From Arthrobacter sp. Bi26 (GTDB taxonomy: Bacteria; Actinomycetota; Actinomycetes; Actinomycetales; Micrococcaceae): a stretch of DNA of 64,000 bases. The DNA is taken from positions 1-64,000 of the forward strand of contig NZ_CAKKMF010000019.1 in the NCBI RefSeq assembly GCF_918697925.1, in the 5' to 3' direction. The stretch's first letter is position 1, and the number at the start of each line of letters is the position of its first letter. Under the pieces are notes generated by a model that did no database searches, had not been told where the DNA came from, and saw nothing but the letters and a program-made list of their open reading frames with translations. This document shows positions 35,049 to 43,034 of the stretch, one piece after another. The position numbers were made by a program, and so were the translations under genes.

Positions 35049-36260
35049 TTACACGCGGATCCGGTAGCCGCGCTTCACCACGGTTTCCACGAGCCGGGTG
35101 TCCGGCAGCGCGGACCGCAGCCGGCTGACGGTCATGTCCAGGGCATGCACGGAACCGCGCAATTCCAGGAGGTCCGAGAGCGCCTCGCGGGACAGCACGG
35201 CCCCGCCGGCGCCGATGAGCGCGCGCAGCAGCAGCAGGGGCGCCGGTGCCATGTCGACCGCCTCGCCGTTGATCCGCAGCGAGCGGCCGCGCAGCTCCAC
35301 GCTGCCGGAAACGGTGTCGAGCCGGCGGACGTGGTTGAGCGCCAGGTGCTCGCAGACCAGCCGGATCAGGGCGCCCATCCGGAAGCGTTCCGGGATCAGC
35401 GGATGCAGCCCGGCGTCGAGCAGCGGCTGCGCGGTGATGGGCCCGACGACGGCGGTCGCCACAGTGGTCTTCAGGCTCTCCACGAGCTGTTTGTAGACGC
35501 CCATCTCATGCGCCGTGCTCCACATCGCGTCCACGGCGGGGGCGCTGGTGAAGGTCAGGACATCGAGGTTGCCACTGCACGCGGCCTCGATGAGCTTGGG
35601 CAGCCGGTCGGCGCCGTCGGGCTTGACCCAGCGGTACGGGGTGACCGTCAGGACGGTGGCGCCGGACATGCGCAGGCGCTCGAGCTGGCGGACATCGGTG
35701 TAGCCGTGCAGCTGGACCGCGACTGTCTTGCCCCGCACACCCTCGGCAAGGAGCATGTCCACGAGCGTGGCGGTGGTTTCGTCGCTGCTGATTCCGACGT
35801 CGGCGAGCCCGGCAGCACGCACGGCGCCGCGGGCTTTGGGCCCGCGGACGAACATCCGTGTGGCCGAGAGGGTCTCCAGCAGCTGGTCCCCAATGCCAAA
35901 GGTGTCCGCGGCCTCGCACCAGCGGCGCATGCCGTAGGCGGTGGTGGCGATACAAAGGTCGGGCCGGGCGGCGATGATCGCCCGGGTGTCCTCGATCAGG
36001 CTCTGGTCCTCCCGGACCGGGGCGATCTTCAGCGCCGGGGCGTGAAGCACCTCGGCACCGCGGCGCTCGAGGGCCTCGATGAGGTCCTGCGAGCGGCGGT
36101 GCGAGGTGACGCCGATCCGGAAGCCGTCCAAAGGAAGGTCCCGTTCGGTCGCGTCGTCTGCAGGTTCCGGCGCGGGTGCGCCGGACGTGGCGGGGATCAA
36201 CGGGGTTAAGGGTGCGCCGGGCTCCGGGAAGGTTGCGGCGACGGCGTTCAATGCGCTCAT
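35049..36260 (-). CDS. hemD: Uroporphyrinogen-III synthase fused to a winged-helix DNA-binding domain
   Basis: 403 residues. About 30-290 is a HemD domain (FRIGVTSHRRSQDLIEALER, LTVTPYRWVKPD, VVGPITAQPLL) that cyclises hydroxymethylbilane to uroporphyrinogen III. About 310-403 is an OmpR/PhoB-type winged helix (INGEAVDMAPAPLLLLRAL, ALDMTVSRLRSALPD, ETVVKRGYRIRV). This fusion is known in actinobacteria, where it occurs with nitrite reductase and SUMT genes, so it may serve siroheme synthesis and also regulate these genes (inferred). It starts 8 bases after the SUMT stop. Confidence 0.9.
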   Translation of the reverse strand: MSALNAVAATFPEPGAPLTPLIPATSGAPAPEPADDATERDLPLDGFRIGVTSHRRSQDLIEALERRGAEVLHAPALKIAPVREDQSLIEDTRAIIAARPDLCIATTAYGMRRWCEAADTFGIGDQLLETLSATRMFVRGPKARGAVRAAGLADVGISSDETTATLVDMLLAEGVRGKTVAVQLHGYTDVRQLERLRMSGATVLTVTPYRWVKPDGADRLPKLIEAACSGNLDVLTFTSAPAVDAMWSTAHEMGVYKQLVESLKTTVATAVVGPITAQPLLDAGLHPLIPERFRMGALIRLVCEHLALNHVRRLDTVSGSVELRGRSLRINGEAVDMAPAPLLLLRALIGAGGAVLSREALSDLLELRGSVHALDMTVSRLRSALPDTRLVETVVKRGYRIRV

Positions 36261-36268
36261 GGGAATCC

Positions 36269-37303
36269 TTACGCCTCCATCAGTGATGCGGCCAGTCGGT
36301 CGAGCTCTGCCGTGGCCTCGGCACAGCCCCGGTTGGCCTCGGCCACCCGGACAACGTCCCCGATCACCAGGACGGCGGGGTTACTGCAGCCCGCGGCTGC
36401 GGAGGTGATGGTGCCCAGCTCGGCGATCGTGGTGCGCTGGCCGGGGCGGTAGCCGCGTTCGACGACCGCCATCGGCATGTCGGCCCGCATCCCCGCCCGG
36501 CGGAGTCCGGCTGCGAGGTGGTGCAGGGTGCCGATGCCCATCAGGACCACAATGGTTCCGCCGAGCCCGGAAAGGTGCGTTAATTCGTTCTCAGTCAGCG
36601 GGGCATGGCCGGAGACCACGGTGAACATGTGGCTGACTTCGCGGTGCGTGACCGGGATGCCGGCGGCGGCCGGAACCGAGATGGCGCTGGTGACTCCGGA
36701 GATGACGCGGACCGGGACCCCGGCCGCGACGCAGGAGGCGACTTCCTCTCCTCCCCGGCCGAAGACATAGGGGTCCCCGCCCTTGAGGCGGACCACATTG
36801 TTGCCGGCCAGGGCGCTTTCCACCATGAGCTTTTCGATGTCGGCCTGGCTGACCTTGTGGTGGCCGGGCTTCTTGCCCACATCCACGAGCTCTGCCGAGG
36901 TCAGGGACGGCAGGTCCTGGTACGGGGCGAGCCGGTCATAGAAGACGACGTCGGCGTCCCGCAGCGCCGCAACGGCCGCGATGGTGAGCAGCTCGGTGGT
37001 CCCGGGGCCGCCGCCGACGAGGGTGACGTGTCCTACCGGGCCGGCCGCTGGCTCGGCCGCCACCGGAATGCCGGTGGCATGGCACCGGCCCAGGAGGGCG
37101 TCCCAGCCGGGCTGGCCGTCGTCGACTGCCGCCACCAGGAACGGACGCTCGGGCAGCGGGCCGTCCATGCCGGCGCCCTGCGGCGTGCTGAGGCGGAACA
37201 CGATGGCGCCGGCCGCTTCATAGCGCCGCACGGCCTGCCGCGCGGCGTGGTCCGCGCCCGTGACCAGGACTTCGCGTCCGGTGAGGTCAATGGTGAGCTG
37301 CAT
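36269..37303 (-). CDS. cobA: Uroporphyrinogen-III C-methyltransferase with degenerate N-terminal Rossmann module
   Basis: 344 residues. About 90-335 is a SUMT domain: VGGGPGTTELLTIAAVAALR (SAM loop), VRLKGGDPYVFGRGGEE and AVVERGYRPGQRT. It makes precorrin-2 for siroheme. Residues 1-90 (LTGREVLVTGADHAARQAV...PFLVAAVDDG) look like a shrunken CysG/precorrin-2 dehydrogenase domain whose GxGxxA loop is lost (TGADHAA). The start is 2 bases after the nirB stop, so the genes are coupled. No intact dehydrogenase/chelatase (SirC or SirB) is seen in the window. Confidence 0.9.
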   Translation of the reverse strand: MQLTIDLTGREVLVTGADHAARQAVRRYEAAGAIVFRLSTPQGAGMDGPLPERPFLVAAVDDGQPGWDALLGRCHATGIPVAAEPAAGPVGHVTLVGGGPGTTELLTIAAVAALRDADVVFYDRLAPYQDLPSLTSAELVDVGKKPGHHKVSQADIEKLMVESALAGNNVVRLKGGDPYVFGRGGEEVASCVAAGVPVRVISGVTSAISVPAAAGIPVTHREVSHMFTVVSGHAPLTENELTHLSGLGGTIVVLMGIGTLHHLAAGLRRAGMRADMPMAVVERGYRPGQRTTIAELGTITSAAAGCSNPAVLVIGDVVRVAEANRGCAEATAELDRLAASLMEA

Positions 37304-37305
37304 GG

Positions 37306-39987
37306 CTATACCTCGTTCTCGTCAAGCAGTTCCGGGGTGGTGGCGCGGACCGGAATGGAAGCGCCGATCAGGACTGGTTGCTGACCGGCCAGCGCCTTCT
37401 CCTCGGCCGTGGCGGGGCGCATCTGGCCGCGCTCGTCGGAGACGAAGGTAATGGAATCGTCCTTCTGGTCCGGGGCGTTGACGAAGGAGCGGAAGCGGCG
37501 GAGGCGCTCGGGATCCTTCAGGGTGTCGGCCCATTCGTCGACGTAGGTGTCAACGTGCTTGGCCATAGCGGCCTCAAGGTCCTCGGCGATGCCCAGGGTG
37601 TCATGCACCACCACGTCCTCGACGTGCTTAATGCCGCCGTCGAGCTCTTCCTGCCAGCGCGCGGTGCGCTGCAGGCGGTCGGCGGTGCGGATGTAGTACA
37701 TGAAGTAGCGGTCGATGTACTTGATCAGGGTTTCGTCGTCGAGGTCCTTGGCCAGCAGCTGGGCGTGCGCCGGGGTGGCCCCGCCGTTGCCGCCGACGTA
37801 CAGGTTCCAGCCGTCCGCGGTGGCGATGACGCCGACATCCTTGCCCCGGGCCTCCGCACATTCGCGGGCGCAGCCGGAGACGCCCATCTTCAGCTTGTGC
37901 GGGCTGCGGAGTCCGCGGTAGCGCAGCTCAAGCGCGATGGCCATGGCCACCGAGTCCTGGACCCCGAAGCGGCACCAGGTGGAGCCGACGCAGGACTTCA
38001 CCGTGCGCAGGCTCTTGCCGTAGGCCTGGCCGGATTCGAAGCCGGCGTCCACGAGGATCTTCCAGATTTCCGGCAGCTGCTCCAGCCGGGCGCCGAACAT
38101 GTCGATCCGCTGGCCGCCGGTGATCTTGGTGTAGAGGCCGTACTGCTCGGCGACAGCGGCGATCACGCCGAGCTTCTTCGGGGTGATCTCGCCGCCGGCG
38201 ATGCGCGGAACCACCGAGTAGGTGCCGTCCTTCTGCATGTTGGCCAGGGCACGGTCGTTGGTGTCCTGCAGGGTGCCGCGGCCGGCGTCCAGGACGTAGG
38301 CGCTGTTCTGGCTGGCCAGGATGTTGGCGATGGTCGGCTTGCAGATATCGCAGCCGGCCCCGGTGCCGTACTTGGCCATGATCTCCTCGAAGGAGGTCAG
38401 TTCCAGGACACGGATGGCGTCGAAGAGTTCCTGGCGGGACAGCTCGATGTGTTCGCAGAGTGCCTTGGAGACCTCGACGCCGGACTTGGTCAGTTCGGTC
38501 TCGAGCAGCTTCTTGAGCATCGGCACGCAGGAACCGCAGCTGGTTCCGGCCCGGGTGCAGCCCTTCAGCTCGCCGAGTTCCTGGACGGGCGCGTTGCCGT
38601 CGCAGGCCCCGCAGCCGTTGACGGTGTCGCGGATGGTTCCCGCAGAGACGTTGTTGCAGGAACACAGGATGGCGTCGTCCGGCAGTTCGGTCTCCGGGGC
38701 CTCGCCGCCGCCGGCCGCGGTGAGGTAGGCGCCGGGTTCGGCGGCCAGTTCGCGGCCCAGCATGGGGCGCAGGGAAGTGTAGGGCGAGGCGTCGCCGACG
38801 AAAATGCCGCCGAGCAGGGTCTTGGCATCGTCGGTGGTGACGATCTTCTGGTAGACGCCGCGGGCGGGGTCGGCGTAGACAATTTCGAGCGCGTGTTCCG
38901 TGCGGGCGAAGGCATCGCCGAAGCTGGCGACGTCGACGCCGGAGAGCTTGAGCTTGGTGGCCGTGTCGAAGCCGGGGAAAGTTGCGTCGCCGCCGTGCAG
39001 CCGGTCCGCGACGATTTCGGCCATCGTGTTGGCCGGGGCCACCAGGCCCAGGCACATGCCGCCGAAGTTGGCGACCTCGCCGATTGCCCAGATGCCGGGA
39101 ACCTCCGTGGAGCAGTCGTCGGAGATGACGACGCCGCCGCGCTGGCCGAGCTGGAACTGCTGCTCTGCACCCTCCGCAGCCCGGAAGAGCTCATCGCGGG
39201 GCCGCACACCGATCGCAACGATCACGATGTCGGCGTCGATGATCCGGCCGTCGGCCATGAGGACGCCGGTGACCTGGCCTTCGTCGTCGGAGAGGACCTC
39301 GGAGGGGAACACCCCGCCGTGGACGGTGAAGCCCTTGGCCTCGATGAGGCGGCCGAGCGCCTGTCCGGCACCCTCGTCCAGCTGGGTGTTCATGAGCCAC
39401 GGCGAGCCGTTGATGACGATCGGGGTGGCGCCGAGCTGCTCGGTGCCGGCCGCTGATTCCAGACCCAGCAGACCGCCGCCGATTGTGACAGCGTTGACCT
39501 TGCGGCCAAGCTTCTCGGTGAGGTCCGCGATCGCCTTGTTGATGGACCAGACGTCCTCAAGGGTGCGGTAGACGTGGGTGAGTTCAGAGCCCGGGATGGG
39601 CAGACGGGCCGCGTCCGAGCCCGTCGCGACCACAAGCTCGTCATACTCAAAGACGGTTCCCGCCGCGGTCTTGACCGTCTTGCCGGCGGCGTCAATGCTG
39701 ATGACGCGTTCGCCGGTCTTGAGGTTCAGGGCTGTGTGGTCCCACATGGAAGCGCTGCCCAGGGTGAGGTCGACGTCGCTGTCGGTCAGTGCCTTGCTCA
39801 GCGCGACGCGGTCGTAGGGGAGGTGGGCTTCCTCGGTGAGGACGGTAACGTGCCAGCCATCGAGTCCGCGGGCGTGCATGGCATCGGCAAAACGGTGCGC
39901 TGCGGGGCCGCCGCCGGCCACCACAATACGGCGCGGGGCGGCGCTGGCTGCGCCCTGGTTCGGGTGGCTTGAGGGGTGTCCGGTCAC
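37306..39987 (-). CDS. nirB: Nitrite reductase [NAD(P)H] large subunit
   Basis: 893 residues from GTG 39987 (GAAAGG upstream). An N-terminal FAD/NAD domain (RRIVVAGGGPAAHRFAD, GIWAIGEVANFGG) is followed by a BFD-type [2Fe-2S] domain (CSCNN near 441, GTSCGSC further on) and then the siroheme/[4Fe-4S] reductase part with CVGSTWC near 668 and SGCARECAE near 708. It reduces nitrite to ammonium in the cytoplasm with NAD(P)H. It heads the operon with SUMT and hemD, which supply siroheme. nirD is divergent rather than downstream. Confidence 0.95.
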   Translation of the reverse strand: MTGHPSSHPNQGAASAAPRRIVVAGGGPAAHRFADAMHARGLDGWHVTVLTEEAHLPYDRVALSKALTDSDVDLTLGSASMWDHTALNLKTGERVISIDAAGKTVKTAAGTVFEYDELVVATGSDAARLPIPGSELTHVYRTLEDVWSINKAIADLTEKLGRKVNAVTIGGGLLGLESAAGTEQLGATPIVINGSPWLMNTQLDEGAGQALGRLIEAKGFTVHGGVFPSEVLSDDEGQVTGVLMADGRIIDADIVIVAIGVRPRDELFRAAEGAEQQFQLGQRGGVVISDDCSTEVPGIWAIGEVANFGGMCLGLVAPANTMAEIVADRLHGGDATFPGFDTATKLKLSGVDVASFGDAFARTEHALEIVYADPARGVYQKIVTTDDAKTLLGGIFVGDASPYTSLRPMLGRELAAEPGAYLTAAGGGEAPETELPDDAILCSCNNVSAGTIRDTVNGCGACDGNAPVQELGELKGCTRAGTSCGSCVPMLKKLLETELTKSGVEVSKALCEHIELSRQELFDAIRVLELTSFEEIMAKYGTGAGCDICKPTIANILASQNSAYVLDAGRGTLQDTNDRALANMQKDGTYSVVPRIAGGEITPKKLGVIAAVAEQYGLYTKITGGQRIDMFGARLEQLPEIWKILVDAGFESGQAYGKSLRTVKSCVGSTWCRFGVQDSVAMAIALELRYRGLRSPHKLKMGVSGCARECAEARGKDVGVIATADGWNLYVGGNGGATPAHAQLLAKDLDDETLIKYIDRYFMYYIRTADRLQRTARWQEELDGGIKHVEDVVVHDTLGIAEDLEAAMAKHVDTYVDEWADTLKDPERLRRFRSFVNAPDQKDDSITFVSDERGQMRPATAEEKALAGQQPVLIGASIPVRATTPELLDENEV

Positions 39988-40053
39988 GGTGGGCCTTTCG
40001 CATGGGCCGCAGACGGTGCTCTGCAGCTTGTCGTCCCAGACTAGGCAACGGGA

Positions 40054-40091
40054 ATTTCGCTTCAGTTTCCCTTATGTTTCGTGATCTTAAC
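40054..40091. promoter_or_regulatory. GlnR-box-like array of four pentamers between nirB and nirD
   Basis: ATTTC-N6-GTTTC-N6-GTTTC-N6-TTAAC: four pentamers exactly 11 bases apart. On the opposite strand this compares with the actinobacterial GlnR pattern gTnAC-N6-GaAAC repeated, each pentamer matching at 4 or 5 of 5 positions. GlnR controls nir and nas genes in streptomycetes and mycobacteria. A CGTGAT-N12-ATCACG inverted repeat (40080-40103) overlaps the right end. Confidence 0.5.
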
Positions 40092-40134
40092 TTCTGCATC
40101 ACGAATGCATTTCCGGCCGTGTTAGCTCTCTTTT

Positions 40135-40158
40135 ACGCGCCGGACACATCCGGCGCGT
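40135..40158. promoter_or_regulatory. 10-bp hairpin in the nirB-nirD gap
   Basis: ACGCGCCGGA-CACA-TCCGGCGCGT, a perfect stem with a tetraloop. No T tract follows on either strand, so it is not a classical terminator. It may be an operator or a leader structure for nirD. Confidence 0.35.
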
Positions 40159-40244
40159 CCGGATGAAACACCGCGGGCCTAGCTTGAATATGTGGCCGCA
40201 GCAGCGGTTCAGCCCGTAAAGGGATGTATCAGAGAGGGGCCGGG

Positions 40245-40643
40245 ATGACCGCCGTACTAGAAACCGCAGTACTTGACGCAGTACCCGACATTGAGGACCA
40301 GACCGCTGAGCAGGCAGCCGCAGCCGGCTGGCACCGCGTGTGCGCCGTGGCGGACCTCGAACCCGCCTGGGGCGAGGCAGCACTGATTGCGGGCCGCCAG
40401 GTGGCCCTGTTCCGCACCGTGTCCGGTGAGGTTTTCGCCGTCGCGCAGGAAGACCCGGCCACCGGGGCGCACGTCATGGCCCGCGGCATCACCGGTTCCC
40501 GCGGGGACCGCCCCACGGTGGCTTCGCCGTTGCACAAGGAGGTCTACGACCTCGCTACGGGTGAGTGCCTCGGCAGCCCGGAACTCCGGCTCGCCACCTT
40601 CGGTACCCGGGTTGTGGGCGGGTACATCGAGGTAGAGCTCTAG
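40245..40643 (+). CDS. nirD: Nitrite reductase small subunit
   Basis: 132 residues from ATG 40245, 7-8 bases after GAGAGGGG; ATG 40224 is in frame but lies before that site. A Rieske-like fold without the C-x-H/C-x2-H ligands, as is normal for NirD: WHRVCAVADLEPAWGEAALI, VALFRTVSGEVFAVAQ, SPLHKEVYDLATGEC. It partners NirB in NAD(P)H-dependent nitrite reduction. Unusually it is divergent from nirB. Its stop shares CTAG with the stop of the convergent phosphosugar mutase. Confidence 0.92.
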   Translation: MTAVLETAVLDAVPDIEDQTAEQAAAAGWHRVCAVADLEPAWGEAALIAGRQVALFRTVSGEVFAVAQEDPATGAHVMARGITGSRGDRPTVASPLHKEVYDLATGECLGSPELRLATFGTRVVGGYIEVEL

Positions 40644-42379
40644 AGGCCCAGGGCTTCGCGGACGTCCGCCAGGACGCCGTCCAGCGCGGCACGCGCCTCG
40701 TCCCGGGCCGCCGGAAGCTCGGCGGCCGAGCCGACGCTGCGGATGACTTCCAGGTAGCACTTGAGCTTCGGTTCCGTGCCGCTGGGACGGATGATGACGC
40801 GGCTGAGGTCCCTCGTCAGGTACATCAGGCCCTCGGTGGGCGGGAGTTGCTCGCTGCCCACGGCCAGGTCCGTGACGGCCTCGACGCCGGAGCCGCCGAA
40901 CGATTCCGGCGGGCTGACGCGCAGCCGGTTCATCATCGCGTCCAGCAGGCCGAGGTCTGCCACCCGGATGCTGAGCTGGTCGCTCGCGTGCAGCCCGTGC
41001 ACCAGGTAGAGCTCGTCCAGGGTGTCGAAGATGGTCTTGCCCTCGGCCTTTGCGGCCGCCGCGAGCTCGGCGATCAACACCGCCGCGGAGATGCCGTCCT
41101 TATCGCGCACCAGCGACGGGGCGACGCAATAACCCAGCGCCTCCTCGTAGCCGTAGACCAGTCCCGGCACGCGGGCAATCCATTTGAAGCCGGTCAGGGT
41201 TTCCTCGTGGGCGTAGCCTGCTGCGGCCGCGATCCGCGCCAACAACCGGGACGACACAATCGAGTTGGCGAACACGCCGGCCGGTGCCTCGCCGCCCGCG
41301 GCCTGCCGGGCTACGACGTGGGCGCCGAGCAGGGCGCCCACCTCATCACCGCGCAGCATGCGCCACGCGCCGGTGCCCGGGTCCTTCGCCGCCACGGCCG
41401 CCCGGTCGGCGTCGGGATCGTTGGCGATCACGATGTCGGCGTCCTCACGCGTCGCCGCCTCCAGGGCCAAGTCCAGAGCCCCGGGCTCTTCCGGGTTGGG
41501 GAAGTTCACCGTGGGGAAGTCCGGATCCGGGTGCGCCTGTTCCGTGACCAGCGTGACGTCGTCGAAACCGGCGGCGTTCAGCACCGCCACCGCCGTTTCC
41601 CCGCCCACGCCGTGCATGGGGGTCAGGACGATCTTCAGCCTGCGGGCCGGGAAGTTTTCCGGAACCGCCAGGGCCGCGACGGCGCGCTGGTATTCGGTGG
41701 CGATCGAGGGCTCCAGTACGGTCCACCCGTCGGCGGCCAGGAGGATGGAGTCCAGGTCGCCGACGGCGTCGATCTTCGCCGCTATCAGGGCGTCGTAGGG
41801 TGCCACGATCTGGGCGCCGCGGCCGCTTTCCTCAACCGCGTGGCGGCCCAGGTACACCTTGTACCCGTTGTCCTGCGGCGGGTTGTGGCTGGCGGTGACC
41901 ATGACGCCGCCGTCGCAGTCCAGCGCCCGGACCGCGTACGCGAGCAGCGGGGTGGGCAGCGCGGCCGGCATCAGGAAGGTTTCGACACCGGCCGCGGTGA
42001 GGATCGCAGCGGTTTCTTCGGCGAAAATATCGGAGTTGTAGCGGGCGTCGTAGCCGACGACGGCGCGCGGCCGGGTGCCGGGGGAGGCCTGCTCGACGGC
42101 GTTGGTGAGGAAGGCGGTGAAGCCGGCGGCGGCGCGGCGGACCACCACGCGGTTCATCCGGTTCGGCCCCGGGCCAAGGGCCGCCCGTAGTCCGGCGGTG
42201 CCGAACTGGAGGGTGCCGCTGAAGCTGTCGGCCAGCTCCTGGCGGGCCGCGGCGACGCCGCCATCGGTGAGACGAATCAGCTCAGACAAGGTGGCGGCGG
42301 TGGCGGGGTCCGGGTCCCGGTTTGCCCAGTCTCGGGCATCGCTCAGGAGTCGGGCGAGTTCGGCATCAGAAGACGTCAT
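40640..42379 (-). CDS. Phosphoglucomutase/phosphomannomutase family enzyme
   Basis: 579 residues from ATG 42379; TTG 42388 is an alternative, and neither has a strong ribosome site. Four-domain alpha-D-phosphohexomutase: FGTAGLRAALGPGPNRMN at the N-terminus, the phosphoserine loop VTASHNPPQDNGYKVY near residue 162, the metal loop NDPDADR, and a C-terminal RPSGTEPKLKCY. It interconverts sugar 1- and 6-phosphates, and a phosphopentomutase role is possible next to the nucleoside phosphorylase. The same neighbourhood (deoD-pmmB) occurs in mycobacteria. Its stop overlaps that of nirD. Confidence 0.92.
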   Translation of the reverse strand: MTSSDAELARLLSDARDWANRDPDPATAATLSELIRLTDGGVAAARQELADSFSGTLQFGTAGLRAALGPGPNRMNRVVVRRAAAGFTAFLTNAVEQASPGTRPRAVVGYDARYNSDIFAEETAAILTAAGVETFLMPAALPTPLLAYAVRALDCDGGVMVTASHNPPQDNGYKVYLGRHAVEESGRGAQIVAPYDALIAAKIDAVGDLDSILLAADGWTVLEPSIATEYQRAVAALAVPENFPARRLKIVLTPMHGVGGETAVAVLNAAGFDDVTLVTEQAHPDPDFPTVNFPNPEEPGALDLALEAATREDADIVIANDPDADRAAVAAKDPGTGAWRMLRGDEVGALLGAHVVARQAAGGEAPAGVFANSIVSSRLLARIAAAAGYAHEETLTGFKWIARVPGLVYGYEEALGYCVAPSLVRDKDGISAAVLIAELAAAAKAEGKTIFDTLDELYLVHGLHASDQLSIRVADLGLLDAMMNRLRVSPPESFGGSGVEAVTDLAVGSEQLPPTEGLMYLTRDLSRVIIRPSGTEPKLKCYLEVIRSVGSAAELPAARDEARAALDGVLADVREALGL

Positions 42380-42470
42380 AGGAACCAAACTATCGCCAAT
42401 CGCGAGGGATTCCTGCCCAAAGAATCGGGAGTTGGGGTTTCAGTTCCATCTCAACGCCTCAAGCAGGACC

Positions 42471-42500
42471 TTGACACCCAAATTTCCGGACACGTAGCGT
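42471..42500 (+). promoter_or_regulatory. Promoter of the Rrf2 gene, probably leaderless
   Basis: TTGACA (42471-42476), an 18-base spacer and TAGCGT (42495-42500, fitting TANNNT). The predicted transcription start about 7 bases on falls at or next to the A of ATG 42508. No ribosome site lies between, so a leaderless message is likely. Confidence 0.6.
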
Positions 42501-42507
42501 CTGGAAT

Positions 42508-42987
42508 ATGAAGATGGGCCGTGGCGTGGAATGGGCCGTGCACAGTTGCGTCAACATGGCATGGACACCGCCGGGCGAGCCGGTGAACAGCGCACGGCTG
42601 GCCGAATTCTACAGACTCCCGGCCGCTTATCTCAACAAGCAGTTTCAGTCGCTGGTCCGGGCCGGTGTGCTGGAGTCAGTCTCCGGGCCCCGCGGCGGAT
42701 TTCTTTTGGCGCGCCGGCCGGAAAACATCACCGTGCTGGACATTGTGCTGGCGCTGGAGGGCCAGGACCCGGCCTTCCGGTGCGAGGCGATCCTCGGGAA
42801 TGTCCCGGATCCGGATCGGCGGGATAACTTCGCACGGACGTGCCTTATTTCCCAGACCATGCGCCAGGCCGAACTCGCCTGGCGCCAGGCGCTGGCGCGC
42901 CAGAGCATCGCCGGAATCGCGGACTCGATCGAGCGGCGGTTCCCGTCGGACAAGGCAAAGGTCCTGGACTACCTGGCTGCGGAATAA
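42508..42987 (+). CDS. Rrf2-family transcriptional regulator
   Basis: 159 residues with the Rrf2 winged helix: VEWAVHSCVNMAW, NSARLAEFYRLPAAYLNKQF (recognition region) and ESVSGPRGGFLLAR (wing). Three cysteines (C14, one in AFRCEAI, one in ARTCLIS) are more widely spaced than the NsrR/IscR Fe-S ligand set, so metal sensing is uncertain. The target is unknown; nearby candidates are the mutase, nirD or its own gene. Its last codons form the left arm of a very long terminator whose loop contains the stop codon. Confidence 0.87.
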   Translation: MKMGRGVEWAVHSCVNMAWTPPGEPVNSARLAEFYRLPAAYLNKQFQSLVRAGVLESVSGPRGGFLLARRPENITVLDIVLALEGQDPAFRCEAILGNVPDPDRRDNFARTCLISQTMRQAELAWRQALARQSIAGIADSIERRFPSDKAKVLDYLAAE

Positions 42988-43011
42988 CCGCAGCGAGGTA
43001 GTCCAGGACCT
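42959..43011. terminator. 24-position hairpin overlapping the end of the Rrf2 gene
   Basis: Positions 42959-42982 pair with 42988-43011, 23 of 24 pairs (one G-G mismatch at 42975/42995) around an AATAA loop. The Rrf2 stop codon TAA (42985-42987) lies in the loop, and the left arm is coding sequence. It sits between convergent genes and should end transcripts from both sides. Confidence 0.8.
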
Positions 43012-43034
43012 AGCCGGCACCAGTAATGCAGTGA

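Noticed and set aside
40135-40158. Intrinsic terminator between nirB and nirD.
   Set aside because: The 10-bp hairpin is perfect, but it lies between divergent starts and no U tract follows on either strand.
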